Shown here piece by piece: positions 6,050 through 13,072 of a stretch of 42,735 bases of DNA. The notes beneath the pieces are model-generated. The model did no database searches. It saw nothing but the letters and a program-made list of their open reading frames with translations, and had not been told where the DNA came from. The position numbers and the translations under genes are program-made. How positions within the stretch are numbered: position 1 is the first letter of the stretch; every line of letters begins with the position of its first letter. Origin of the DNA: Salinicola corii (GTDB lineage: Bacteria; Pseudomonadota; Gammaproteobacteria; Pseudomonadales; Halomonadaceae); the NCBI RefSeq assembly GCF_008298015.1, contig NZ_VTPX01000021.1, forward strand, positions 1-42,735, in the 5' to 3' direction.

Positions 6050-6082
6050 AAGCCCGCCACGGCCTAGGGCCGTGGCGGGCTT
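6050..6082 (-). terminator. terminator of the type I toxin transcript
   Basis: A perfect 15-bp stem (6050-6064/6068-6082) with a 3-nt loop. On the minus strand it starts 4 nt after the toxin stop codon and is followed by TTTTAG. Strong 3' stem-loops of this kind are typical of type I toxin mRNAs. Confidence 0.75.
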
Positions 6083-6086
6083 GCCA

Positions 6087-6161
6087 CTACTTGACGAGGA
6101 TCATCACCAGTATCTTGATGATGTCCACGGCAAGGGTGGCGATACGAATGAACTTATCCAT
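6087..6161 (-). CDS. 24-aa hydrophobic peptide, putative type I toxin
   Basis: MDKFIRIATLAVDIIKILVMIL then VK: a single amphipathic transmembrane helix with a charged N-terminus and C-terminal Lys, like TisB and related type I toxins that depolarise the inner membrane. ATG is preceded by AGGA at 6-nt spacing, and a 15-bp terminator follows the stop by 4 nt. Its mRNA leader contains a 16-nt segment (6236-6221) perfectly complementary to a divergent small RNA (from about 6461). Size, RBS, terminator and complementary RNA together support a type I toxin-antitoxin pair. No sequence family is claimed. It would act as an addiction module or a stress-induced growth arrester. Confidence 0.6.
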   Translation of the reverse strand: MDKFIRIATLAVDIIKILVMILVK

Positions 6162-6425
6162 ATCTTGTCCTCTATCGAGGATCGCCCGCTTGCGGTTGTC
6201 TGCCTTACACGCTTGCGGCGGCCGTTAAGCAGGTCTCGGACGCGATCGATTACGGTTCTTCGCCTTTCAGGCAGCCGGTTCCCTGTCCGGGGCAAAGTCC
6301 AAAACTGTTCAGATGCGTTACCGATCGCGGCCAGCTCAACGACTCCAAGGCTTGCATTCAAAAATCTGCGCGTAAAAGGCATACAAAATTCGCGTTGCCA
6401 ATTACAAATAGATTCAACCAAAAGT

Positions 6426-6454
6426 TGAAAAACGCCATTTTCGAGCGTAAATTA
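6426..6454 (+). promoter_or_regulatory. promoter of the antitoxin small RNA
   Basis: TTGAAA (6426-6431), 17-bp spacer, TAAATT (6449-6454). The predicted start, about 6461, places the toxin-complementary segment at the very 5' end of the RNA. Confidence 0.55.
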
Positions 6455-6460
6455 GACTTC

Positions 6461-6545
6461 AGCCGTTAAGCAGGTCTTTGACCGCAGCAATCGTGTGACA
6501 GCACGATCGCACATCTCGCCGCCCACCCCAGGGCGGCGTTTTGTT
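6461..6545 (+). ncRNA. candidate antitoxin small RNA
   Basis: About 85 nt from the promoter at 6426-6454 to an intrinsic terminator. Its 5' end carries GCCGTTAAGCAGGTCT (6463-6478), an exact copy of 6221-6236. Since the toxin gene is read leftward, this RNA is perfectly complementary to the toxin mRNA leader over 16 nt, about 60 nt before the toxin start. A 6-bp hairpin (about 6490-6507) sits between the seed and the terminator. The layout matches divergent trans-pairing pairs such as tisB/istR-1 and zorO/orzO. Confidence 0.55.
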
Positions 6546-6546
6546 T
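6517..6546 (+). terminator. intrinsic terminator of the small RNA
   Basis: Perfect 8-bp stem CGCCGCCC/GGGCGGCG with a 6-nt loop, followed by TTTTGTTT. Confidence 0.8.
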
Positions 6547-6714
6547 ACTGGGAAGAACATTCTACCACACTCTGTTTTTTACCCTTCCGCATTGCCTTAT
6601 ACCGTTACCGATGCTGCTCGCTTACCACCCAGGTCATCTAACCTGACTGATTCCTCCGACGTGCATAAGCGCGCTTCGTATGGGTATATACCGGCTAAAT
6701 CTGGAAATGTGTAC

Positions 6715-6739
6715 AAAAAGGGCCGCTCGATGGCGGCCC
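6715..6739 (-). terminator. intrinsic terminator of the par operon
   Basis: GGGCCGC (6720-6726) pairs with GCGGCCC (6733-6739); on the minus strand TTTTT (6719-6715) follows. It lies just after the last leftward gene (6759-6902). Confidence 0.8.
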
Positions 6740-6758
6740 GTGGCAGGTGCTGGCGGCG

Positions 6759-6902
6759 TTACCTCGCTCTGAACAGCGGATCGAGCGCGGCGCGCGTGAG
6801 TGGGCAGCATCGCTCAAGGAGAGCCTGCAGCTGGTCGAGCGGCAGCGCGCCGAGCTGGTTTAGTGGGGTGCGGCGGATGGTGCTATAGTGTGCATCTGAC
6901 AT
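6759..6902 (-). CDS. small hypothetical protein (47 aa)
   Basis: MSDAHYSTIRRTPLNQL... to ...LFRAR, with GGAG 8-9 nt before ATG 6902. The frame is open further upstream, but this start has the ribosome site. It contains a Leu-rich helix (LPLDQLQALLERC). It is the last gene of the leftward par transcript, between an inter-gene hairpin (6932-6962) and a terminator. No family recognised. Confidence 0.5.
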   Translation of the reverse strand: MSDAHYSTIRRTPLNQLGALPLDQLQALLERCCPLTRAALDPLFRAR

Positions 6903-6931
6903 GATTGCTACTCCCATGGTGGTCTTGTCGA

Positions 6932-6962
6932 GGCCGGTGTGAGGTGAGAGCTCACGCCGGCC
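6932..6962. other. inter-gene hairpin in the par operon
   Basis: GGCCGGTGTGAG (6932-6943) pairs with CTCACGCCGGCC (6951-6962) over 12 bp with one wobble. It lies between two leftward genes and lacks a T-run, so it may tune expression of the distal gene. Confidence 0.4.
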
Positions 6963-6976
6963 ACTTTCTTTCTGCC

Positions 6977-7216
6977 CTACTCTTGCGCGCCGTAGACGGT
7001 CAGGCCCAGTACCGGGTCGACCTCGATCCCCAGTCGTTCTTCCCTCGCGAGATCCAGCCATTCGAATGCGATCTGCTCTATGGTTTGCGCCTGGTACTCG
7101 TCGCCAGCCTGGCGCCTCCGATTCTCGATCGCTTCCATCCATTGCCCGCGATTGGCGACGCCGTTGAATGACTGCACCAGCTGATCGACGGCAACGCGGT
7201 AGGCGATTGAATCCAT
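6977..7216 (-). CDS. hypothetical third gene of the par operon
   Basis: 79 residues, acidic and helical (QWMEAIENRRRQAGDEYQAQ). The start codon overlaps the stop of the DNA-binding partition gene (TAATG), so the two are translationally coupled. No family recognised. The coupling suggests a role in partition or its control, but this is inference. Confidence 0.6.
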   Translation of the reverse strand: MDSIAYRVAVDQLVQSFNGVANRGQWMEAIENRRRQAGDEYQAQTIEQIAFEWLDLAREERLGIEVDPVLGLTVYGAQE

Positions 7217-7461
7217 TAGCCGCCCTTCCGGTCCAGTTCATTGATCACGGCGGCGGCCGCGAAATCCTGCATATCCATGTCGTGCTCGAGACAATAGATC
7301 TTGAGGCGCTTGTGAAGCTCCGGCGGCCAGCGGAAATTGACCAGCTTGCGGTCGTCGGTATTTTCCGGCGCGACCGTATTGGTGTTGGCAGTGGCTGACT
7401 CGGCGAGAGTCGGGGGGGCGCCCTTCCCTTTCCTGCGCGGCGGTTTGCTGGGAGTTGCCAT
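7216..7461 (-). CDS. parB: small DNA-binding partition protein (RHH, ParG/omega-like)
   Basis: 81 residues. The N-terminal 38 are flexible and basic (PPRRKGKGAPP); the C-terminal part (KLVNFRWPPELHKRLKIYCL, then MDMQDFAAAAVINEL) fits a ribbon-helix-helix dimer: a beta strand, then two helices. The size and position after parA match class Ib partition proteins such as ParG and omega, which bind short direct repeats as centromere and operator. AGGAG lies 9 nt before ATG. Between parA and this gene is an array of four 8-bp iterons (7481-7512), the likely binding target. Symbol given by role; RHH assignment is from pattern only. Confidence 0.65.
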   Translation of the reverse strand: MATPSKPPRRKGKGAPPTLAESATANTNTVAPENTDDRKLVNFRWPPELHKRLKIYCLEHDMDMQDFAAAAVINELDRKGG

Positions 7462-7480
7462 TGTCTGAATCTCCTAAAGC

Positions 7481-7512
7481 TAGGTTTATCGCTTTATAGC
7501 CTTATGGCTTTA
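7481..7512 (-). repeat. 8-bp iteron array B (four units)
   Basis: On the minus strand TAAAGCCA, TAAGGCTA, TAAAGCGA, TAAACCTA in phase, between parA and the small partition gene. It shares an exact 22-bp segment (TAAAGCCATAAGGCTATAAAGC) with array E at 16670. Confidence 0.65.
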
Positions 7513-8154
7513 TAGGGCGATTTTTTCGAATCGATCGATGATCGCCTGGACGACTTCGTCGGCCTTGGCGCGGGTGCTGGGGTGCGGACATTCGACGATA
7601 GACAGCCCGGCATCCTGCGCACGCCGGAATGACGTCTTCTCGGGGATCTGGCCGCCGAGCACGTGGAAAGGCGTTTGCCCCAGGTAGTCGCGGGCCTCGG
7701 CGATTTCCACCGCGCTGTCGCCGCACTTCGATAGCGCAATGGCGATGCGGTCTACCGGTATCCCGTGTTTTTCAGAGAGTGACCGAGCGAGCAGAACGGC
7801 CGGATTGAGATCGTCGAGCGATAGGCTCGTCGGGATCACGACCAGGTCGGCGGCCTTGGCAACTTCAACAGTGGCTTCGCTGGCGTGGGGAGCGCCGTCG
7901 ACGACCAGCAGATCGTGCAGCTCGGCGGCTTTGAGTGCGCGCCGTGCGGTGCCGAACGACTCAACGGCAATGACAGGATTGATCTGGCTTTCGAGACGTC
8001 GGCGGTGCCAGTCAACAGTCGAAGATTGCTTGACGTCCAGGTCGGCGATTTTGACGTCCCAACCGGCCTTAGCGTAGGTGGTGGCGATCGCCCGAGCGAT
8101 GGTCGATTTACCGGGTCCGCCTTTTTGGCTGAGCGCCGCGATGATGTGTCCCAT
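7510..8154 (-). CDS. parA: ParA-family partition ATPase
   Basis: 214 residues. Deviant Walker A KGGPGKST (11-18), Walker A' VKIADLDVKQSS (34-45) and Walker B DLLVVDGAP (81-89) define ParA/MinD ATPases. It lacks the N-terminal HTH of class Ia ParA, so it is the short class Ib type that pairs with a small RHH protein, as found next door. AAGGA sits 7-10 nt before ATG. ATP-dependent patterning on the nucleoid would segregate the episome. Upstream lie iteron array C (8198-8221) and a divergent pair at 8268-8290, presumably operator and/or centromere. Confidence 0.85.
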   Translation of the reverse strand: MGHIIAALSQKGGPGKSTIARAIATTYAKAGWDVKIADLDVKQSSTVDWHRRRLESQINPVIAVESFGTARRALKAAELHDLLVVDGAPHASEATVEVAKAADLVVIPTSLSLDDLNPAVLLARSLSEKHGIPVDRIAIALSKCGDSAVEIAEARDYLGQTPFHVLGGQIPEKTSFRRAQDAGLSIVECPHPSTRAKADEVVQAIIDRFEKIAL

Positions 8155-8197
8155 GGTGGTATTCCTTCGCGTGAGAGTTCGAAGATTTACAGAAAGC

Positions 8198-8221
8198 TAG
8201 ACTTATAGCTTTATAGCTTCG
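8198..8221 (-). repeat. 8-bp iteron array C (three units)
   Basis: Minus-strand CGAAGCTA, TAAAGCTA, TAAGTCTA, in phase, 44-67 bp upstream of parA. This is the expected place for a partition operator/centromere. Confidence 0.6.
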
Positions 8222-8267
8222 TCGATAGGTTAGCCCTGGCGGGGTGTTGGTGCAAGCTGTATTTATG

Positions 8268-8290
8268 GAAGTCTATAAAGCTTGCTTTAT
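8268..8290. repeat. 8-bp iteron pair D, inverted
   Basis: GAAGTCTA, TAAAGCTT followed head-to-head by GCTTTATG: TATAAAGC-TT-GCTTTAT. This is the only clearly inverted copy, in the 162-bp gap between parA and the gene ending at 8317. Confidence 0.5.
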
Positions 8291-8316
8291 GGCCATCCGT
8301 GGCCGGGTCGGTGGGG

Positions 8317-8571
8317 TCAGTCGTTGGCGGCGGGGTAGGAGATTTCGGCGCACTGGGACGAGAGTTGACGGACGTGGTCTGCCATCATCGCCGAAAGCAG
8401 GGCGATATGCTGGAGCTGGTCATAGCTGGCCTCTCCGTTCTCGACGGCGCGCTGAGCGAGCGCGTCGACGCCGTTGGCCATGGCGAGGGCCTGCTGGCTT
8501 TGCAGGTGGATGCGCTGGCGGACTTGCAGCGCCAACGGCGGGTGAGGATGCGCGAGGGGAGTCATGGTCAT
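8317..8571 (-). CDS. hypothetical helical protein
   Basis: 84 residues from ATG 8571 (AGGAA at 8 nt); the next in-frame ATG is two codons on. All-helical (ALAMANGVDALAQRAVENGE, then LQHIALLSAMMADHVRQL). The pattern of an Ala-rich helix, RAV-x-x-GE, then a Leu/Met-rich helix ending in RQ recurs in the protein at 13065-13373, so the two may be distant paralogs. No function assigned. Confidence 0.6.
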   Translation of the reverse strand: MTMTPLAHPHPPLALQVRQRIHLQSQQALAMANGVDALAQRAVENGEASYDQLQHIALLSAMMADHVRQLSSQCAEISYPAAND

Positions 8572-8593
8572 GATGGGCGTTCCTGGTTGCGAT

Positions 8594-8864
8594 GAGCGAT
8601 CCGCTGGCGCTTCCAAACGCTGGAGGCGGATCGTGCGCAGGTTGGAAGACCGGGGCAACCAGAGCCCGGCGCGCCGAGGCGCCCCACGCACGACCCGCCA
8701 TATACGGGCGTGCGCGGTCGGCGCCGCGCCCTGGGGCGTGCGCTGGCTGCTATTCAGGCTTCCAAACCTGGTCGCCGATGAGCGACGACGAACGGACATT
8801 AGACCCGGGGCCGATGAGCGTCAATGCAACCGGCAGGGGGAACATCGGCGGGGGAGTGGGCTAA
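8594..8864 (+). other. P4-like leader with complementary repeats; possible short ORF
   Basis: This 430-bp gap (8572-9005) has no strong gene. On the plus strand GCTTCCAAAC occurs at 8609-8618 and 8758-8767, and CAGGTTGGAAG (8638-8648) between them is complementary to both, with one bulge. Phage P4 immunity uses the same order (seqA, seqB in CI RNA, seqC). A 90-residue frame from ATG 8592 covers it, Gly/Arg/Pro-rich, resembling P4 ash/Icd-type ORFs, without a visible RBS. Weakly supported. Confidence 0.3.
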
Positions 8865-8931
8865 TTCAGGGGATTGGCATAGGCTGGTCGGGCGGCTGGC
8901 GGGTCGCGATCACACATGGCAGGACAAAGAC

Positions 8932-8950
8932 GGGCGCCATTGCGGCGCCC
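8932..8950 (-). terminator. hairpin after the leftward early operon
   Basis: GGGCGCC (8932-8938) pairs with GGCGCCC (8944-8950). On the minus strand it is followed by GTCTTTGTCC, a poor T-run. It is a plausible weak or factor-dependent terminator downstream of the gene ending at 9006. Confidence 0.4.
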
Positions 8951-8955
8951 GAATT

Positions 8956-8970
8956 CGTGACAATGTCACG
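8956..8970. repeat. dispersed palindrome, copy 3
   Basis: CGTGACAATGTCACG, identical to copy 1, between the hairpin at 8932-8950 and the stop of the leftward operon. Confidence 0.6.
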
Positions 8971-9005
8971 CTTTACCATGTCGACCCTTGTGAGCCCTCC
9001 AGGCG

Positions 9006-9779
9006 TCAGGCGACGCGCATTTCAGGGGTGCCGGCGGTGACATACCCGACATCGGCGGTTTTGTTGGTGAGCATGTCGATAAACCACGGCTGCCACGCGG
9101 GAACGATGCGTCGCAGATCGATTTCGCCGGGGTGGGCGATGATGAAGTCGCGCAGCGCCTTGGTGGAGATGAAGCGGTGCGTGTTCGGCGTGCCGGCGTG
9201 GGTCGACCGGCGCGTCACTTTCAGCCGCCCAGCGTCGATCCAGCGGTTGATGCGGTCCGATGTCATGCCGAGGGCTTCGCTCAGCTGGCGGGGCGTGTAC
9301 AGGTTGCTGTCGGTGGTGCTGTTGCCGAGTTGCTGCTGGCGTTGGGCAACGGCTGAAAGGGGGTAGCAGTAGCCAAGCGCTTTCAGGCGGCGGTAGATCA
9401 CGTCCGGGCTGGTGCCGTCCATCTGCTGGATCAGTGTGTCGACCTCCGGCGGCCAGCGGCGATACTTAGTGGTGGCCAGCCCGCGCTTGGCGGCGACGTG
9501 TTTCAGCCAGTAGTAATCGACGTTGTGGCGCGCTGCCAGCTTCTTGAGGTCAGGCCGTCCGGTGCGGTATTCCCGTTCCAGATCGCCGATTAGCGCTTTG
9601 GTCTCCTCGCCTCGGCGGAATGGCTTGCCGCGCTTCACGCCAAGGCGCGAGGCCATGGCGCGGATCTGCTCGTTGGTGTGCGTTTCTTGAAGGTGCGGGC
9701 GTACCCCGCCGGCGCCGCCGGTGGGGTAGTGGTCCATGATTGCTTCTCGGTCTGGGTCGTTCCAACGTGGGCCTGGCAT
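9006..9779 (-). CDS. helix-turn-helix DNA-binding protein
   Basis: 257 residues from ATG 9779 (GGGAG 7 nt upstream, 1 nt after the preceding stop). The N-terminal part (RWNDPDREAIMDHYPTGGAG) looks like a SANT/homeodomain-type helical unit, followed by a second similar one (WPPEVDTLIQQM). The C-terminal part has a MerR/excisionase-type HTH (YTPRQLSEALGMTSDRINRW then IDAGRLKVTRR). Proteins of this mixed type occur in early operons of GC-rich siphoviruses and may act as regulators. Last gene of the leftward operon from 13373. Confidence 0.7.
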   Translation of the reverse strand: MPGPRWNDPDREAIMDHYPTGGAGGVRPHLQETHTNEQIRAMASRLGVKRGKPFRRGEETKALIGDLEREYRTGRPDLKKLAARHNVDYYWLKHVAAKRGLATTKYRRWPPEVDTLIQQMDGTSPDVIYRRLKALGYCYPLSAVAQRQQQLGNSTTDSNLYTPRQLSEALGMTSDRINRWIDAGRLKVTRRSTHAGTPNTHRFISTKALRDFIIAHPGEIDLRRIVPAWQPWFIDMLTNKTADVGYVTAGTPEMRVA

Positions 9780-9780
9780 A

Positions 9781-9909
9781 TCACGCTCCCTTTCCGAAGA
9801 TGCCGGCGGCGGCATAGACGACCAGGCACGCGACGGTGACCCAGTAGATCGCCCGGCAGGCGAGCTGCAGCCGGGTCGGTTTGGGGTGGCGGATGCGGTT
9901 GTAGGACAT
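9781..9909 (-). CDS. small membrane protein (42 aa)
   Basis: A basic N-terminus (MSYNRIRHPKPTRLQ) then one transmembrane segment (IYWVTVACLVVYAAAGIF), ending KGA. GGAGG is 7 nt before ATG, and the stop is 1 nt before the next gene's ATG, so it is well embedded in the operon. Small early membrane peptides of phages can alter host membrane or superinfection; no specific role can be read here. Confidence 0.7.
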   Translation of the reverse strand: MSYNRIRHPKPTRLQLACRAIYWVTVACLVVYAAAGIFGKGA

Positions 9910-9911
9910 GA

Positions 9912-10478
9912 TCACGCCTCCGATTCGCTGGCGGATTGAGACGTGGGGGAATCCGGCTTGGGCATGAAGTGGGTAGGGTGGATCACCATTTCGTGCCAGC
10001 AGTCGTGTTGGGCGCACCAGATCGCGCCAATCCAGCCCTCGTCGTCCTGCCAATAGCCATCGACGACGCCCTTCGGGTTGAAGTCCGGGTGAATCAGGTT
10101 GGGTGCGTGCAGCAGGCAGCCATCGCCGTATTTCTCGGCTTCCTCGATGGGTCGCCATTCGACGATTTGTGCGGTTTGGGCAGGCGCGCCGCGTGCCCGA
10201 TCCAGTCGCTCGATCTCGGCGAGGATCAGCGCCGCCGCTTTCACCAGGTTGCGGCGGGGATCGGTCGCCGGTTTCCACCAGGCTTTCTCGAAGGGCCAGA
10301 CTGCCGGTGGGGTTTTCGGCAGGGCGTGGCCAGTCACCTGGACGCATGCGGACCAGGCGTAAGTGCTGGCGGCTGCGGCCAGCTCGCCATCGGTATGGGT
10401 GTCGTCGTGTTCCGGCTTCCAGCCTTCGGAATCGATCTGTCGCTGACGTTCGTTGAAGGCGTCGAGTAGTGCTTTCAT
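9912..10478 (-). CDS. early phage protein with C-terminal DUF551-like domain
   Basis: 188 residues from ATG 10478, which has GGAGA at 9-nt spacing; an alternative ATG at 10508 overlaps the methylase stop. The N-terminal part (ERQRQIDSEGWKPEHDDTH, DGELAAAASTYAW) is a conserved phage module of unknown function. The C-terminal part (WRPIEEAEKYGDG ... WIGAIW ... THFMPKP) matches the DUF551 pattern. The two are often separate genes, so this is a natural fusion. Function unknown. Confidence 0.7.
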   Translation of the reverse strand: MKALLDAFNERQRQIDSEGWKPEHDDTHTDGELAAAASTYAWSACVQVTGHALPKTPPAVWPFEKAWWKPATDPRRNLVKAAALILAEIERLDRARGAPAQTAQIVEWRPIEEAEKYGDGCLLHAPNLIHPDFNPKGVVDGYWQDDEGWIGAIWCAQHDCWHEMVIHPTHFMPKPDSPTSQSASESEA

Positions 10479-10504
10479 GGTGTCGGTTCTCCAGTGGGTG
10501 GGAT

Positions 10505-12322
10505 TCATGCGGCGCTTGCCGGCACCGGCATGAATTGGCTTTCGTGGGTGAAGTTGGCTTCGACCAGGGCGCGAGCCAGTGGGGGGCAGACGCTGTTGCC
10601 GATCAATCGCACCTGGGTGTGCTTAGGTACCGGCTTGCCGTCGATTTCGCCGAATCGATAGTGGTCGGGAAAACCTTGCGCGGCGGCGAGCTCGTGCGGC
10701 TGCAGCATCCGCATGCCGATGTCGGTGATGACGTACTGCTCGCCGTCGATGGTCACTGTCACCAGCTGGAATCGGTCCTTGGTGGTGATGGTCGGTGACG
10801 GGGTGTTGAGGTCGCGGCCAGTCTCGCCGGAACCGCTGCCGTAGTAGGGCGCCAGGAAGGCGGCCACTGCTGCAGCGTGGGTGCCGCCGGCGCAGACGGT
10901 GGGCATCGGCTCGCGAACGTCTCGACCGCCGCGCTCGCTGCCTTTCAGGTTGACCATGCTGGCGGCCACCAGGGCGTTGTGATCCGTGGCGGTGATCGTC
11001 GGTACCGGATTGGTCAGACTGTCGCCGACGACGCCGGTGAAGTGCTTGGCCAGGAAGGCCGAGACTAGGGCGTGCTTGCAGCCGCCGGCGACCACGGTCC
11101 CAAGCGGCTTTTGCAGATCGAGTGTGCGCGGCGCTTGCCCTGGTCGCTCGCCGTACCCGGACTGCACCATCGTTGCCGATACAAGACCGTGACGCGTGGC
11201 GCCGGCCAGAACCGTTTGCATCGGATCACGTGGGTCGCTGCCGATTACGTTTTGCGCCATCGCTGTCAGGTGTGCTGATACCACGCCGATTGGTGCGGCA
11301 CCGCCAGGATTAGTGCCCGGCCGGTTAACGTTGGCGTTTGCCGTCACCGTGTGCATCGGCTCGTCCACTCGATGGCCAACGGCGCCGCTCCGGAACTTCG
11401 TGATGCTGGGCGCGACTACCGCGAAGCTCCCACCTTTTGGCCAAGCCGTGACCGTCCGCAATGGCTCTCGGCTGTCATGCGCATGGACTGCACCGGCACC
11501 GTAGTTGGCAATCGGGACGATGAACGGGTCCCCGCTTTCGATCACGTAGCGCATGACGCCCTTGGCAATGCGCTTCATCGTGTTCTCGGCCAACTCTTTC
11601 TTGCGCCCGAAAATCGAGGGGCAGGGGATCGACCAGTCGATGCATTCGGCGGCGGTTCGGTATGCCGGCATCTTGCCGCGCTGGACTGCCGGTGATTTTG
11701 GGTCGCCGTGGGTCGGCTTCGGCCAGGTGATCGGCAGGCCATCGCGGCGAGCAATCAGGAACAGGCGCTTGCGAATCGTTGGGGTGCCGTAGTCGCAGGC
11801 GCGCAGGATGCGCCAGTCGACGTTGTAGCCGTGGCGCTTGAGTGCGCGGACGAACCCCCGGAACGTCTGCCCCTTGCGGGCTGGATCCGGCACCAGTTGG
11901 CCTTTATCGTTCTTGATCAATGGCCCCCAATCCAGAAACTCTTCCACGTTTTCTAGAATGATGACGCGGGGCTTCACTCGAGCTGCCCATCGAACAGAGA
12001 CCCATGCCAACCCGCGAACCGATTTTGAGACGGGCCGCCCACCTTTGGCCTTGCTGTGATGCCGGCAATCCGGCGAAAACCAGCAGAGTCCGACGGGCTG
12101 GCCGTTGGTTGCTTCGTCCGGATTGATGTCCCAGACATCGGCCACGGCGTGACGGCTGCGAGGGTGGTTCGCGGTGTGGGTGGCGATAGCGGCCGCGTCA
12201 TGATTGATCGCGAGATCCACGGGGCGGCCGAGCGCCTGCTCGATTCCCTCGGTTGCACCACCCCCGCCGGCGAAATTGTCGACGACGAGTTCGTGTCCGA
12301 GAAAGAGGTTCAGGTTTGTCAT
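10505..12322 (-). CDS. C5-cytosine DNA methyltransferase, large, with repetitive target region
   Basis: 605 residues from ATG 12322. Motif I FAGGGGATEG (17-26), motif IV SPDCRHHS with catalytic Cys86 (PDC instead of the usual PPC), ENV motif VI (about 124-126), motif VIII IRKRLFLIARRD and C-terminal motif X GNSVCPPLARAL are all present. Between VIII and X, roughly residues 280-530, lie several degenerate repeats of about 40-45 residues (REPxxTVxA... HALVSAFLAK...YGxG). Such arrays may carry several target-recognition units, giving protection against many host enzymes. It shares its pre-start sequence (GAACCGACACCATG) with the downstream gene. It sits in the CI-controlled early operon. Confidence 0.85.
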   Translation of the reverse strand: MTNLNLFLGHELVVDNFAGGGGATEGIEQALGRPVDLAINHDAAAIATHTANHPRSRHAVADVWDINPDEATNGQPVGLCWFSPDCRHHSKAKGGRPVSKSVRGLAWVSVRWAARVKPRVIILENVEEFLDWGPLIKNDKGQLVPDPARKGQTFRGFVRALKRHGYNVDWRILRACDYGTPTIRKRLFLIARRDGLPITWPKPTHGDPKSPAVQRGKMPAYRTAAECIDWSIPCPSIFGRKKELAENTMKRIAKGVMRYVIESGDPFIVPIANYGAGAVHAHDSREPLRTVTAWPKGGSFAVVAPSITKFRSGAVGHRVDEPMHTVTANANVNRPGTNPGGAAPIGVVSAHLTAMAQNVIGSDPRDPMQTVLAGATRHGLVSATMVQSGYGERPGQAPRTLDLQKPLGTVVAGGCKHALVSAFLAKHFTGVVGDSLTNPVPTITATDHNALVAASMVNLKGSERGGRDVREPMPTVCAGGTHAAAVAAFLAPYYGSGSGETGRDLNTPSPTITTKDRFQLVTVTIDGEQYVITDIGMRMLQPHELAAAQGFPDHYRFGEIDGKPVPKHTQVRLIGNSVCPPLARALVEANFTHESQFMPVPASAA

Positions 12323-12366
12323 GGTGTCGGTTCTCGTATGGTGTTCGCGGGCGCATTGCCGTGCGG

Positions 12367-12645
12367 TCACGCGAACATGCGGCGGTCTAGCTCGACCGGG
12401 TAATCGGGGTTTTCGTAGCACCACAGCGAGCCTTCGCGGTGCGGGAAGTGGTAACCGTCGCAGCGGCAAACATGCCGCCGCCATGGCTTGCTATCCGCCC
12501 ATTTGTCGATGCGGAGCGTGCCGACGCGCGCGCAGTTGCGGCAGCGAGGGCCGCGCACGTATTCGTCGGGGTGCTTCGGCTTTACCTGCCGGGCGCCGCA
12601 GACGCGGCAGCGGCAGTGTCGACGGGTGGGCAGGTAGACGAGCAT
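12367..12645 (-). CDS. Cys-rich phage protein, probable zinc binding
   Basis: 92 residues: CRCRVCGA near the N-terminus, CRNCARVG in the middle and HVCRCDGYHFPHREGSLWC toward the end, eight or more Cys plus His in clusters. This family is common in early regions of GC-rich phages without known function. ATG lies 1 nt after the stop of the upstream gene, indicating coupling. Confidence 0.7.
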   Translation of the reverse strand: MLVYLPTRRHCRCRVCGARQVKPKHPDEYVRGPRCRNCARVGTLRIDKWADSKPWRRHVCRCDGYHFPHREGSLWCYENPDYPVELDRRMFA

Positions 12646-12646
12646 G

Positions 12647-13072
12647 TCAGGCGACCTGGGCGTACAACGCGGCGATATCCGGCAGCGGGCCGTCGTCGCG
12701 CTTGCTCTTGGTGCTCCGGGCGCCGTTCATGGCGGTGATCGGGGCGCGGGAGCGCTTCGGTACCCGCTGGGTGCCGTCGGTGTGGTAGGCGTTGATCGAG
12801 AAAATGCAGAGCAGCAGGCAGAGGGCGCGCGGGGCGAGAACTCCAAGGATGAAGGCTCGCGACATGGTGTGCGGCTTGGTGCCGGCGCCGAGCTTGGCTC
12901 TGGTGGTGCGCTCCAGCTGGGTAACGGTGAACGCGTCGAATCCCAGATCCTGCTGGATCTCGCTGGGCTTGCGCCCGTTGGCCTGAGCGACCAGCAGGGC
13001 CAACTCGTCGTCGGTGAGGTTCTGCCCGGGGAGGCCGATAACATCGTCGCCGATGAAGCGCGGATCATTCAT
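12647..13072 (-). CDS. LuxR-type HTH protein with a hydrophobic segment
   Basis: 141 residues. LTDDELALLVAQANGRKPSE then LGFDAFTVTQLERTTRAKLG is a GerE/LuxR-like HTH, followed by HTMSRAFILGVLAPRALCLL, a hydrophobic stretch, and a charged tail. The start overlaps the previous gene by 8 bp. LuxR-type HTH genes of this size recur in phage early operons; the regulatory target is unknown. Confidence 0.65.
   Translation of the reverse strand: MNDPRFIGDDVIGLPGQNLTDDELALLVAQANGRKPSEIQQDLGFDAFTVTQLERTTRAKLGAGTKPHTMSRAFILGVLAPRALCLLLCIFSINAYHTDGTQRVPKRSRAPITAMNGARSTKSKRDDGPLPDIAALYAQVA

Noticed and set aside
6104-6421. 105-codon minus-strand frame overlapping the type I toxin leader
   Set aside because: It starts at TTG without RBS and has no domain. 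The 24-aa peptide, terminator and complementary RNA explain the region better.
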